The notes under the pieces: generated by a model
What the model was told of the DNA's origin: nothing
The model's database searches: none
Seen by the model: only the letters and a program-made list of their open reading frames with translations
NCBI GenBank assembly: GCA_045652135.1
Contig: JAZRTS010000094.1
Span: 1 to 25,757, forward strand
Length of the DNA stretch: 25,757 nt
Direction of reading: 5' to 3'
Source: RGIG7213 sp045652135
Lineage (GTDB): Bacteria; Bacillota; Clostridia; Oscillospirales; CAG-272
Part shown: piece by piece, positions 7,349 to 15,188 of the stretch
How the letters are laid out: each line of letters starts with the position of its first letter
How positions within the stretch are numbered: position 1 is the stretch's first letter
Made by a program: the position numbers and the translations under genes

Positions 7349-7862
7349 CGCTTTTTATGTAGTCAAATACTTCTTCTCTTTTAATGCCGAGAACGAAAGC
7401 AAACTCATCTCTTATCATCTTCTCAGCATAAACAAGAAGCTTTAAATCACTTGCATACATCTTTTTACGTCTTTCCTCACATTCGCGTTTATGTGCGGAA
7501 AGGCGTTTTATTACGGCAAGAGTTTTTGCACGGTCAAATTCCGCTATAATACCGCTTAAATATTCAGCCCTTGCTTTTATCTCCTGCAGCCATTCAATCT
7601 GTATTTTTTCCGCAGCGATAATAGCCGCTGTTATATCTTCACGGATGATAAGATCGTGCATACATTCCCCGATATTCGGAAGATCGACAGGAACAAATGT
7701 GTGTGAACCTTGTGAATATACAGGCTCAAGAACATAATACAGTTTTTTTTCTGTACCCGTAAAGCTCATTTCCTTGATGTCGCATATACGGCAGATACCG
7801 TTATTTTTGTATATCACGTTATCGCCTATTTTATACTCTGATGACGTAGCTGATTTTATCAT
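7335..7862 (-). CDS. CarD/CdnL-family transcriptional regulator (175 aa)
   Basis: Residues about 9-65 form the CarD_CdnL_TRCF (RNA polymerase interaction) domain: YKIGDNVIYKNNGICRICDI, then LYYVLEPVYSQGSHTFVPVD. The rest is a mostly helical, charged domain, as in CarD proteins. The family binds the RNA polymerase beta subunit and adjusts promoter open-complex stability, often for rRNA or stress genes. The ATG at 7860-7862 follows AGGGGTG. The gene has its own strong promoter just beyond coaD, so it is probably separate from the EPS unit although on the same strand. Its last 14 bases overlap tmcAL. Confidence 0.9.
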   Translation of the reverse strand: MIKSATSSEYKIGDNVIYKNNGICRICDIKEMSFTGTEKKLYYVLEPVYSQGSHTFVPVDLPNIGECMHDLIIREDITAAIIAAEKIQIEWLQEIKARAEYLSGIIAEFDRAKTLAVIKRLSAHKRECEERRKKMYASDLKLLVYAEKMIRDEFAFVLGIKREEVFDYIKSVISE

Positions 7863-7898
7863 TTCACACCCCTGCCTTTCGTTATATCAACTGAGTTT

Positions 7899-7927
7899 AT
7901 TATATTATATTTTAACGTAAAAATCAA
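7899..7927 (-). promoter_or_regulatory. Sigma-A promoter of the carD-like gene
   Basis: On the minus strand, -35 TTGATT (7922-7927) and -10 TATAAT (7899-7904) are 17 bases apart. A second overlapping TATAAT (7904-7909) has only a 12-base spacer. The -35 lies about 20 bases past the coaD stop, with no terminator between. Confidence 0.75.
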
Positions 7928-7946
7928 ATGGTAAAATTATGCAAAT

Positions 7947-8408
7947 TTATATGAGATTTGCAACACTCGACGGAACGAACGGCGCAAAATCCTTACCGTA
8001 TTTTATAAGCTCACGCACCATTGTGGAGCTGATATGGGACAGCTCGCACCTTGACGGCAGAATTATCGTTTCTACCATAGGGGCAAGCTCGCGGTTTATT
8101 GCTGACAGCGAAAATTCATAATCGAAGTCCGTTCCCGAACGGGCTCCTTTTATTATGACGTCGCACCTGTGCTCAATTGCATAGTCCGCAAGCAATCCCG
8201 TTGAAATATCCGCGCGGACGTTTCTGTAATTATCAGCTACCGCGCACAAAAATTCATATCTCTCCTCCGGTGTAAACATCGTATTTTTTGATGAATTTAT
8301 AAATGCACACACGATTACCTCGTCAAACAGCATTGAAGCGCGCTGTATAAGATCCTCGTGTCCTACCGTTATCGGGTCAAACGTTCCCGGTATGAGCGCA
8401 ACAGACAT
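7947..8408 (-). CDS. coaD: Phosphopantetheine adenylyltransferase (153 aa)
   Basis: It transfers AMP from ATP to 4'-phosphopantetheine, the penultimate step of coenzyme A synthesis. The family signature PGTFDPITVGH is at residues 7-17 (T/HxGH with His17), and ISSTMVREL lies near residue 130. The length fits the 155-165 residues usual for CoaD. The ATG at 8408 follows AGGAGGTG. It starts 18 bases after the anchored protein gene, so it is probably read from the EPS-side transcript. The common neighbour rsmD is absent. Confidence 0.97.
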   Translation of the reverse strand: MSVALIPGTFDPITVGHEDLIQRASMLFDEVIVCAFINSSKNTMFTPEERYEFLCAVADNYRNVRADISTGLLADYAIEHRCDVIIKGARSGTDFDYEFSLSAINRELAPMVETIILPSRCELSHISSTMVRELIKYGKDFAPFVPSSVANLI

Positions 8409-8426
8409 AAAAACACCTCCTGAAGA

Positions 8427-9554
8427 TTATGAAAGATTGGTCTGAAGATCGTATATCATATATTTTCCGTCATCGCCGCATCTCAAATACAGCGTAACGT
8501 TTATGCTTTCGCGGTAGTCTTTCTGACCGCGCTTGCACATTACCTGAATCATCTTGACTTTGCAGGAAAACGTATTATCATCATACGAATAATATTCCCC
8601 TGTCCACTCCTCTTCAAAGTGGTGGGAATCGTAATCCCAGACAAAGTTACCGGGATTCTTCCTTATTCTTTCGTACGTTTCCGTGCCGTACTCAAAATAA
8701 TTTTTGATCATCGCCATCGTGACACCGGAATTCTGTATACGACCCGCATAATTTTCAACTGCCTGAAGTACAAAGTCTTCGTACTTGTCCTTCATTGAAT
8801 CATCATACACGAAATCAGCAGTATAAATACCGTTTTCCTCATCGTACTGCGCTGTAACGGTGTTGTTTTTACTGTCGTATACAGCATATTCGGGCGGAAG
8901 TATCAAGCCTTTTACTTCGTATTCGTCGTATGAAAATTTGTAAGTACCCTCGGGGATAGTTTCACGCTTGTCCTCGGTTATACCCGTTTTCGTCTTATGC
9001 TCGTCGGTGAGCAAAACGCCGTTTACAGCTACCTTATGATTGAACGGAACACGGAATTTTATCGAATGATCCGATGAATAAAACAGCTTTATTTCATCAA
9101 GCTCATAAACGTCAAAGCCGTATTCACTCGGACTTGACGCTTTTTTAACCGTAAACGCTGCGAATTTTTTACCGTCAGCCTTGACATTGACCTTCGTTTT
9201 GTCACTTCCCGCAACGTAAACGTGGGTAATCTCCTTGTCTTTTGTAAGCTCCTCGAAATATTTTACAAGGTCCTCTTGCTTATTGAATTCTCCCGTCACA
9301 CTGCACCCTGCTTTTTCTGTAAGCACTGTGAAATCGGGGTTTTCAAAATACTGCTTGAAAATATTTTCTACCGTGTATTTCGGACGTGTTGCTTCAAAAT
9401 CGGTAAGATATTTTTCAAGATAGCCGTTAAACTTACCGATAGCGATAAGTGCGGCAAACACTATCACACCGAGTCCTATGTAAAATATAAGTGATACACG
9501 GTTGCCGAATACCTTTTTGACAGCACCGTTTTTCTTCTCTTTACTCACCGTCAT
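8427..9554 (-). CDS. N-terminally anchored extracytoplasmic protein, unknown function (375 aa)
   Basis: A basic cytoplasmic stub is followed by one transmembrane helix (about residues 20-38) and a long soluble region with alternating charge and many aromatic residues. The middle (about 150-260) looks beta-rich (KFRVPFNHKVAVNGVLL; GTYKFSYDEYEVKGLILPPEY). The last 120 residues contain helices and WDYDSHHFEEEWTGEYYSY. I recognise no family. Its ATG at 9554 lies inside the end of the phosphodiester glycosidase gene (14-base overlap), so translation is probably coupled. A role with that enzyme at the cell surface is inferred. Confidence 0.75.
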   Translation of the reverse strand: MTVSKEKKNGAVKKVFGNRVSLIFYIGLGVIVFAALIAIGKFNGYLEKYLTDFEATRPKYTVENIFKQYFENPDFTVLTEKAGCSVTGEFNKQEDLVKYFEELTKDKEITHVYVAGSDKTKVNVKADGKKFAAFTVKKASSPSEYGFDVYELDEIKLFYSSDHSIKFRVPFNHKVAVNGVLLTDEHKTKTGITEDKRETIPEGTYKFSYDEYEVKGLILPPEYAVYDSKNNTVTAQYDEENGIYTADFVYDDSMKDKYEDFVLQAVENYAGRIQNSGVTMAMIKNYFEYGTETYERIRKNPGNFVWDYDSHHFEEEWTGEYYSYDDNTFSCKVKMIQVMCKRGQKDYRESINVTLYLRCGDDGKYMIYDLQTNLS

Positions 9555-10701
9555 CCACCGCCTTTACCATAAAAAATGTGGGCAAATATCTGGGGGATGT
9601 GAACGCCTTGTACTTATTTACAATACCGAGTTGTTGATATTGGTCAAGCTCACTTTCGTCAACATCGTATTTTTCAACATAATCTGCATAATACATCATA
9701 GCAGACGAGCCGCCGTCAAGCATACCCGCACAGACAGCGCCGTATTTGAGCATAAGATTTATAATATCGTCGCGCGTTGCGCCCAGAGAGTTTGCCGTTC
9801 TTCCGTCGGTAACTATCATAATTACCGTGCCGTCAGCCCTCTGTCCTATTGCTGTACGCTGTGCAACTCCCAAATCTCCGCTTCCCGTATATGCGACAGT
9901 AGAGCCGTTTACTGTTTCTATAAGTGCATTTCCGCGCTGAAAAGAAACACCGTCACGTATGCGTAGCGCTTTTACCTCCGCTTCCGTGATACCCTCTTTT
10001 ACAACGAGCTTATCGTCAAAGTCAAAGCCTATAAACGTACGTTTAAGCCCGTCATTCCAAACAATTTTACCGCCTGAAACGGTCATTCCCATCGGTCTTG
10101 CACCTGAGCCGGTACCGCCCTTGTCCTCAAACTCACCTGCGTTTATCGCGGCAACAGCGCCCTGACGCTCAGCGGCAACGTAAATTCTTTCGCCTCTTGT
10201 TGCCGATTCGAAATTATTTGATGAAACACCCGTATAAATTCTTGTGGGATCCTTGACAAGCATTACGTATGCTTTAAATGTATTCTGAACAAGGATATCA
10301 AGAATTATCCCGTCCTCATTTTCCGCCCACTCGTCAACGGGAGTGTCAACAGTTCCGCTGCTTCCTCCGCCCTCGGAGTCATTCGGTTTAAGGTCATCAA
10401 AGTCGACCTCCTCGATAACTCGCTCACCGCTTCTGTCAAGTATTGCCTGTACTGTTTCATCGTCCAAAAACAGCCCCGGCACCCATTTCGTCGCGCTCGC
10501 CTGGAGGGCTGACAGCACAAGCATATCTCTCGCCGTTTCGCTCGGCCCGTCAGCAACGGTCTTGCAAACGCTTGCAACGGCAAACACGGCAAGTATCACA
10601 AGGACAAGAACAACGACGAGTATTTTAAAAAACACCTGCCATATAAATCCGAGTATCTCGCCCTTGGACATTTTTTTCTTCTTTTCTTCCATTTTTTCCA
10701 T
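9541..10701 (-). CDS. Membrane-anchored phosphodiester glycosidase (NAGPA domain) protein (386 aa)
   Basis: One transmembrane helix (about residues 18-45) anchors an outward-facing region. After a Gly/Ser/Asp-rich linker (about 105-130), the NAGPA/DUF2233 domain runs from about 140 to 385. It shows INAGEF, the conserved RTAIGQRADGTVIMIVTDGR (282-301) and LDGGSSAMMYY (328-338). Related enzymes cleave GlcNAc-phosphodiester bonds, and bacterial members are common in EPS and teichoic-type gene clusters. The start is uncertain: ATGs at 10701, 10692 and 10671 are in frame and none has an ideal ribosome binding site. It lies 7 bases after the S26-like peptidase gene. Confidence 0.85.
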   Translation of the reverse strand: MEKMEEKKKKMSKGEILGFIWQVFFKILVVVLVLVILAVFAVASVCKTVADGPSETARDMLVLSALQASATKWVPGLFLDDETVQAILDRSGERVIEEVDFDDLKPNDSEGGGSSGTVDTPVDEWAENEDGIILDILVQNTFKAYVMLVKDPTRIYTGVSSNNFESATRGERIYVAAERQGAVAAINAGEFEDKGGTGSGARPMGMTVSGGKIVWNDGLKRTFIGFDFDDKLVVKEGITEAEVKALRIRDGVSFQRGNALIETVNGSTVAYTGSGDLGVAQRTAIGQRADGTVIMIVTDGRTANSLGATRDDIINLMLKYGAVCAGMLDGGSSAMMYYADYVEKYDVDESELDQYQQLGIVNKYKAFTSPRYLPTFFMVKAVDDGE

Positions 10702-10708
10702 CTCTTTA

Positions 10709-11185
10709 TTAATGATCCTGTTTTTTATGCTTTAAAAATTCCCAGACACGTCTTATGAAGGTAAAACTAAGCAGAAAATGCTTGAATCGAAGCATACGGC
10801 ACGTGCGCGCGCTTCTTTTAACAAGCTTTTTTACTGCATTTTTGTATTCTTCACCGTCGGTATTTACCTTTACACCGTCATCGTAAAGCTCACTCATAAC
10901 ACCGACAATGAGCTCGTCTGTCACACCGTACTCCCACGTTTTCTGATTATCTCCGCAGAAAACGTAATCATTTTTTCTCACTTTTACCACACGGTGTAAA
11001 ACGTACTCACCCGTTTTTCTGTGAAACAGCGCAACATCGTATTTTTTCAGCCGTTCTTTAACGGGAACGACAACAACCGTTGCGTGACCCTGACGTATAA
11101 ACGGAAGCATACTGATACCCTGCGTGCCCGTTACGTATACGCCGTCACGTTTTATATAAGCTTCTATATTATTTCCCGTTATCAT
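10709..11185 (-). CDS. S24/S26-family (signal peptidase-like) serine peptidase (158 aa)
   Basis: The protein has the S26 order of motifs: GISMLPF (nucleophile Ser25), a beta-rich core with DVALFHR, then YVLHRVVKV (61-69) and YVFCGDNQ (74-81). In bacterial signal peptidase I a Lys sits in the third box; here the HRVV form puts His64 there, as in endoplasmic reticulum and archaeal signal peptidases. No N-terminal membrane anchor is present, unlike ordinary signal peptidase I. Only the C-terminal segment (about 130-150, FKHFLLSFTFIRRVWEF) is hydrophobic enough to touch a membrane. The gene overlaps the nucleotidyltransferase gene by ATGA. Such pairs occur in EPS and peptide-modification loci; the substrate is unknown. 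Confidence 0.8.
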   Translation of the reverse strand: MITGNNIEAYIKRDGVYVTGTQGISMLPFIRQGHATVVVVPVKERLKKYDVALFHRKTGEYVLHRVVKVRKNDYVFCGDNQKTWEYGVTDELIVGVMSELYDDGVKVNTDGEEYKNAVKKLVKRSARTCRMLRFKHFLLSFTFIRRVWEFLKHKKQDH

Positions 11186-12486
11186 AAGTCCTCCGTGTCA
11201 ATTATGCCGAGCTTTTCAAAAAGCATAATGCGTTCTTTCTCCTCGGCAGTAAGCTCATCTTCCGTTTTCACGTCGGACGCAAGCTCACCCTCTTTTAAAA
11301 GTGAAACTCCGTAAATGAGCCACGCAAACCACGCAGGTATGCGTAAAAGAGGATTTTTTGCAAACGGAAATTTTGCAATAAGTCTTTCCTTTTCGGGAAA
11401 AACAGACTGAAGCATGCGTTTTCTCTGATATTTTTTAAGATTTTTTTTATATTCCTTGCTTTCCTGTTCGCCCTTTGTCTTCAGATTTCCGTAAACGCGG
11501 AAAACCGCTTGTCCGTCATCACGCTTCTTACCGATCCATCCGCCCTGCTCGATATCAGATAAAAACTTATCCGTCACGTCGTTTTCAACGCTTTCAAACG
11601 GCAAAAGCTCATCTTCGGTAAAACCGAGGTATCTGACACCGCAGTTCATTACCGTATTATATATTCCCGTATAGGAAAATCTGTCAAGATACTCTTTATA
11701 TTGAACAAAATTTATTTCGTTCTTATGGGCTTTACAGTATATCAGAATATCGTAAAGCTGTCGTATACTCGTTCCGCTTCTGATAAAATGCTGTATCATA
11801 TGGAACGTCACGTATATAAGATTTTCAGTAATTCCAAGAGTTTTGAACGTAATTCCGTTTATCGCAAATTTGCTTACAGTCGAGGCAATTTCTTCGTCGT
11901 AATCGCTGTTGTCGAATATGACGTCATTTATTCTTTCAAAGAAAAGATCTGTGTGAAGCTCAACCGTACCTACGTTCGGGTGCGTACAGGTAGCGTGGTG
12001 CGAATATTTCGTCCTCGGCGTTACAGCGTAACCGAGTTTTTCAAACACCTTATACGCTTCTTTTTCCTTTTTCTTTGGTATCAGAATATCTGTGTCACAA
12101 GACGTTCTACATTCGGGAATAGCGTAAAGATGCGAAAGCGACATTCCTTTAAGAAGCTTGGCTTCTATCCCGCTTTCTTCAAGCACGCGTGTAAGCTCGT
12201 ATATTCCCTGCGTTACTGATGCTGAGGACATTATCTGAAGCTTCACACGCTTCAGACACTTTCGGGCTTCCTCCGAAAGTCCGCTTTTTACAAAAATATC
12301 CTGAAAGGCAATATCTGTCATTTCAAAGCAGTTTTGTGACATTGACAAAGCCATAACGCGGCCTACCTGCTGAATGTCAAGCTTGCCGTCACCGTCGAGA
12401 AATTCCGATAAAAGCTCACTGTCAACGGGGATACCTTTTGCAGAAACGGAAAAAAGGCGTATCAAAAGCAAAAATTCTTTTGTCAT
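11182..12486 (-). CDS. NTP_transf_5-type nucleotidyltransferase family protein (434 aa)
   Basis: The region around residues 100-140 carries the family pattern: KLLKGMSLSHLY (110-121), then CRTSCDTDILIP with acidic Asp131 and Asp133, which would bind metal in a polymerase-beta-like fold. Later stretches (VGTVELHTDLFFERI; NLIYVTFHMIQHFI) also fit this family (PF14907), whose substrates are mostly unknown. The C-terminal 100 residues hold a basic patch and one hydrophobic segment (IPAWFAWLIYGVSLL). The ATG at 12486 follows GGAGG. It is co-directional and closely spaced with the kinase upstream and the S26-like peptidase downstream. Confidence 0.82.
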   Translation of the reverse strand: MTKEFLLLIRLFSVSAKGIPVDSELLSEFLDGDGKLDIQQVGRVMALSMSQNCFEMTDIAFQDIFVKSGLSEEARKCLKRVKLQIMSSASVTQGIYELTRVLEESGIEAKLLKGMSLSHLYAIPECRTSCDTDILIPKKKEKEAYKVFEKLGYAVTPRTKYSHHATCTHPNVGTVELHTDLFFERINDVIFDNSDYDEEIASTVSKFAINGITFKTLGITENLIYVTFHMIQHFIRSGTSIRQLYDILIYCKAHKNEINFVQYKEYLDRFSYTGIYNTVMNCGVRYLGFTEDELLPFESVENDVTDKFLSDIEQGGWIGKKRDDGQAVFRVYGNLKTKGEQESKEYKKNLKKYQRKRMLQSVFPEKERLIAKFPFAKNPLLRIPAWFAWLIYGVSLLKEGELASDVKTEDELTAEEKERIMLFEKLGIIDTEDL

Positions 12487-12510
12487 ACGCCTTTACCTCC
12501 GAATTCAATA

Positions 12511-13203
12511 TTATTTTTTCTTACGTCCGTAATATTTTCTGCTGTAATATTTGCCGTAATATCCCGCGTGCATCTGTTCAATACCGTTGAAAATTACACC
12601 CATGATATTGGCATTAGCCTTTTCAAGCTGCTCTATACATTTTTTGAACAGTCTTTTTTCAACGACACCGGGTTTGATAAGAATTATTGTGCCGTCTGAT
12701 TTTGCCGCAAACAGTGCGGCGTCGATAAACGTACCTACAGGAGGTGTATCGAAAATAACTATGTCAAACATGTCACGCAGCGCCTTTATCATCTCACCGA
12801 ATGCCTCCGATGAAATAAGCTCAACGGGGTTCGGCACGCGCGCTTCGGCATCAAGGAAGAACATATTTTCATAAGGTGTTGCGGAAATAGATTCTTCAAG
12901 CGTCGTTCTGCCCTGCAAATAGCTTACGACACCGACGTTTCTCGGAATCTTCATTCTCTTACGAAGTGTGGTATGGCGGAGGTCACACTCAACGAGAAGT
13001 GTTTTTTTACCTGATTCAGCCATTGCCAGCGCCAAAAATGTCGATACGGTACTTTTACCCTCGTTAGGTACGGCGCTCGTCATAACTATCGTCTTTATCT
13101 CACGGCTGATAGAAGCAAACTGTATGTTTGTACGGAGCGTTTTGATTGAGTCAAGCACGTTTTCGTCAAGCGCTTTGTAGTCACTCATTATATTAAAATC
13201 CAT
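12511..13203 (-). CDS. CpsD/CapB-type polysaccharide tyrosine autokinase (BY-kinase, 230 aa)
   Basis: It is the cytoplasmic kinase half of the split Gram-positive BY-kinase. It autophosphorylates on a C-terminal Tyr cluster and controls polymer length and assembly with the Wzz-like partner. Seen are Walker A SAVPNEGKS (43-51), a Walker A' LLVECDLR (69-76) and Walker B IVIFDTPP (148-155). The tail has Tyr at 215, 216, 219, 220, 224 and 225, ending in RKKK. The ATG at 13203 follows GGAGG. The partner gene ends 14 bases upstream. No cognate CpsB/PHP or LMW phosphatase is visible in the window. Confidence 0.95.
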   Translation of the reverse strand: MDFNIMSDYKALDENVLDSIKTLRTNIQFASISREIKTIVMTSAVPNEGKSTVSTFLALAMAESGKKTLLVECDLRHTTLRKRMKIPRNVGVVSYLQGRTTLEESISATPYENMFFLDAEARVPNPVELISSEAFGEMIKALRDMFDIVIFDTPPVGTFIDAALFAAKSDGTIILIKPGVVEKRLFKKCIEQLEKANANIMGVIFNGIEQMHAGYYGKYYSRKYYGRKKK

Positions 13204-13217
13204 AACATATACCTCCT

Positions 13218-13865
13218 TTACTTCTTCTTACTCTTGTTGTATCTGCCGATTTCGGCAAGAACTGTGAGATTATACGCTTTTTCAATGTCTTCGGGTGTTC
13301 TGATGGTCGTATTGGCATACTCAAGGAAAAGTACGGCTGCAACACCAACGAACGTTGAGAGAATACCGACGACAAGTATAGGTCTTTCTCTTTCCGGACC
13401 TATGGGAGATGACGGACGTTTTGCAACTTCAAGGAATGAAATGTTATCAAGTCCCATCATATCATTCAGATAATTGATTATGGTCGCGGCATACGTATTT
13501 GCAACGTTTGCGACCTTCGACGGATTCGTACCCGTAGTAGAAATAAGCATTGTATGCTTATCCGTGTCAATACTTATCGTGACACCCGTATCGCCAATGG
13601 AATCACCGAAAGCTTCCGTAACCAATCCGCGTACTTCGCTCGACTGTGCAAGAAGCTGATAGTTAGGCATAAGTCTTTCAACGATAGCAATTTCGCTTAT
13701 GTTCGTTGAGGTCTTGTCAATAGTGTACAAAACTGCCGATGCCGCATATACGGGAACCTGCGTCGTATAGCTCCAGTATGAATAAAGAATGACGGCAATA
13801 ACGGGAAATATAACGATTACTTTCATTCGTTTGCAAATAACAAACAGTATATCTCTTACTAACAT
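13218..13865 (-). CDS. Wzz-like chain-length / BY-kinase activator membrane protein (CapA/YveK type, 215 aa)
   Basis: It has two transmembrane helices (about residues 15-32 and 162-182) flanking an extracytoplasmic Wzz domain. A proline-rich stretch sits just before the second helix (RPSSPIGPERERP, 150-162). The short cytoplasmic tail (LTVLAEIGRYNKSKKK) would dock and activate the tyrosine kinase encoded next. The architecture is standard for Gram-positive polysaccharide co-polymerases. The ATG at 13865 has AAGGAGG 8 bases upstream. It lies 13 bases after the S11-like gene. Confidence 0.93.
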   Translation of the reverse strand: MLVRDILFVICKRMKVIVIFPVIAVILYSYWSYTTQVPVYAASAVLYTIDKTSTNISEIAIVERLMPNYQLLAQSSEVRGLVTEAFGDSIGDTGVTISIDTDKHTMLISTTGTNPSKVANVANTYAATIINYLNDMMGLDNISFLEVAKRPSSPIGPERERPILVVGILSTFVGVAAVLFLEYANTTIRTPEDIEKAYNLTVLAEIGRYNKSKKK

Positions 13866-13878
13866 TACCGTACCCTCC

Positions 13879-15168
13879 TTACATCAATCTGCGCTTGAGT
13901 ATTTCAGCGCCCACAACAGCAAAAGCAGCTATAACGAGAACTATTACAGCGGCATGTATCCACTCGGATTTCTTGTACTGTCTTGCGGCAATTTCTTTTC
14001 CCTCTTCCATACTGTAAAGAGAGAAGTCTGATCTTACTTCAGAACCGTCCTCGTAAACTATACGGTTGGTACGGAGATTGAACTTCATCAGCTCATCATT
14101 TCCGTATTTCAGCACAGCTGACGTAAGTATCGTGTTAAGCTCCGCTTTTTCGGGTAAAGTACCTACTTCAACGGAACACAGATCGTAGTTATCGTAGATT
14201 ATCTCACCGTACGATATGGGAAGCATTTTTCTGGACTTCTGGTCATTCGGAATTTCAATGCTTGCATATATACGAGTTCCGTCTTCCAGAGCAAATCCGT
14301 CAAAATCGTGTACTACCGCCTTTGCTATATCATCAAGCTCTGCAATATAGAACTTACTGAATGCCATAATGATCATAGCCTGAATGTCAGCGGCGTAATT
14401 ATTTCTGTAGTCCGTAATGTATGAACCTGTTTCGTATGTTACGGCAACAACCTCACGGCCGTTGGAATTCATCGCGCCGACAATGGATATATAACCTGTA
14501 TCACCGAAATCACCGCACGCATAAAATCTGACCATTTTGTTATACGATTTATGTTCGGGATTAAGTATGCTGTAATCACGTGAATAAGACGATTCCTTAT
14601 CTACCGAATAATAAACATTCGACGCCATCATCGATTTTATCTCAGAAATCGAATAAGCTTCGTATGCAAGCAAAAGAAGGTCATCGGCAGTAGTTACCGC
14701 TTTTGCATCTCTCGCCCCGTGGGGAGTAGTGAATACGGTATTTATCATACCTATCTGTTCAGCAGTAGCATTCATAAGAGCCACAAAATCCTCAACAGAA
14801 CCCGCAACTTCAATAGCAAGCGCTTTTGCGGCTTCTTCGTCGTTCTTTATGAGCATAGACGCCATATAATCTTCAAACTGTTCTTCCGAAAATCCCGCTT
14901 TGATAACTGAATTTTGTCTGTTCTGGTATTCTATCGTAAAAGCGGTCATAAGTCTTGAAATGCCGCCGTACGCAGGGAGCTTTTCAAAAGAATTATTCGT
15001 ATAAAGGAGCGTGTCCGTCGTAACATCGGCAATAGCCGCCGACTTAAGTGTTTTAGACAATGCAGAAGGCAATTCCCTATTCGTCTGGTTTTTGTCGAAA
15101 GACACAGCCCCTGCGGGGAGTGCAAGCAACATCACAAACAAAAGAACCACCGCAATAATTTTTTTCAT
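13879..15168 (-). CDS. S11 (D-Ala-D-Ala carboxypeptidase)-like protein with degenerate active site, membrane-anchored (429 aa)
   Basis: A signal peptide (residues 1-21, ending PAGA) is followed by a DacA-like fold, best recognised at about 100-155 (EDFVALMNATAEQIGMINTV; FTTPHGARD). All three penicillin-binding motifs are altered. SxxK is replaced by GISR (69-72, before LMTA), SxN by KND (108-110), and KTG by DTG (223-225). A C-terminal helix (about 404-424) with a KRRLM tail anchors it. Catalysis as a carboxypeptidase is therefore unlikely, and a binding or scaffold role is inferred. The frame is intact at full length, so it is not simply a decayed gene. It sits between the aminotransferase and wzz-like genes, suggesting a job in polymer attachment or assembly at the wall. 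Confidence 0.85.
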   Translation of the reverse strand: MKKIIAVVLLFVMLLALPAGAVSFDKNQTNRELPSALSKTLKSAAIADVTTDTLLYTNNSFEKLPAYGGISRLMTAFTIEYQNRQNSVIKAGFSEEQFEDYMASMLIKNDEEAAKALAIEVAGSVEDFVALMNATAEQIGMINTVFTTPHGARDAKAVTTADDLLLLAYEAYSISEIKSMMASNVYYSVDKESSYSRDYSILNPEHKSYNKMVRFYACGDFGDTGYISIVGAMNSNGREVVAVTYETGSYITDYRNNYAADIQAMIIMAFSKFYIAELDDIAKAVVHDFDGFALEDGTRIYASIEIPNDQKSRKMLPISYGEIIYDNYDLCSVEVGTLPEKAELNTILTSAVLKYGNDELMKFNLRTNRIVYEDGSEVRSDFSLYSMEEGKEIAARQYKKSEWIHAAVIVLVIAAFAVVGAEILKRRLM

Positions 15169-15188
15169 ACTTCAGGTCCTTCCAAAAT

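Noticed and set aside
11701..12219. 172-codon open frame on the + strand
   Set aside because: It is antisense within the nucleotidyltransferase gene, without family similarity or ribosome binding site.
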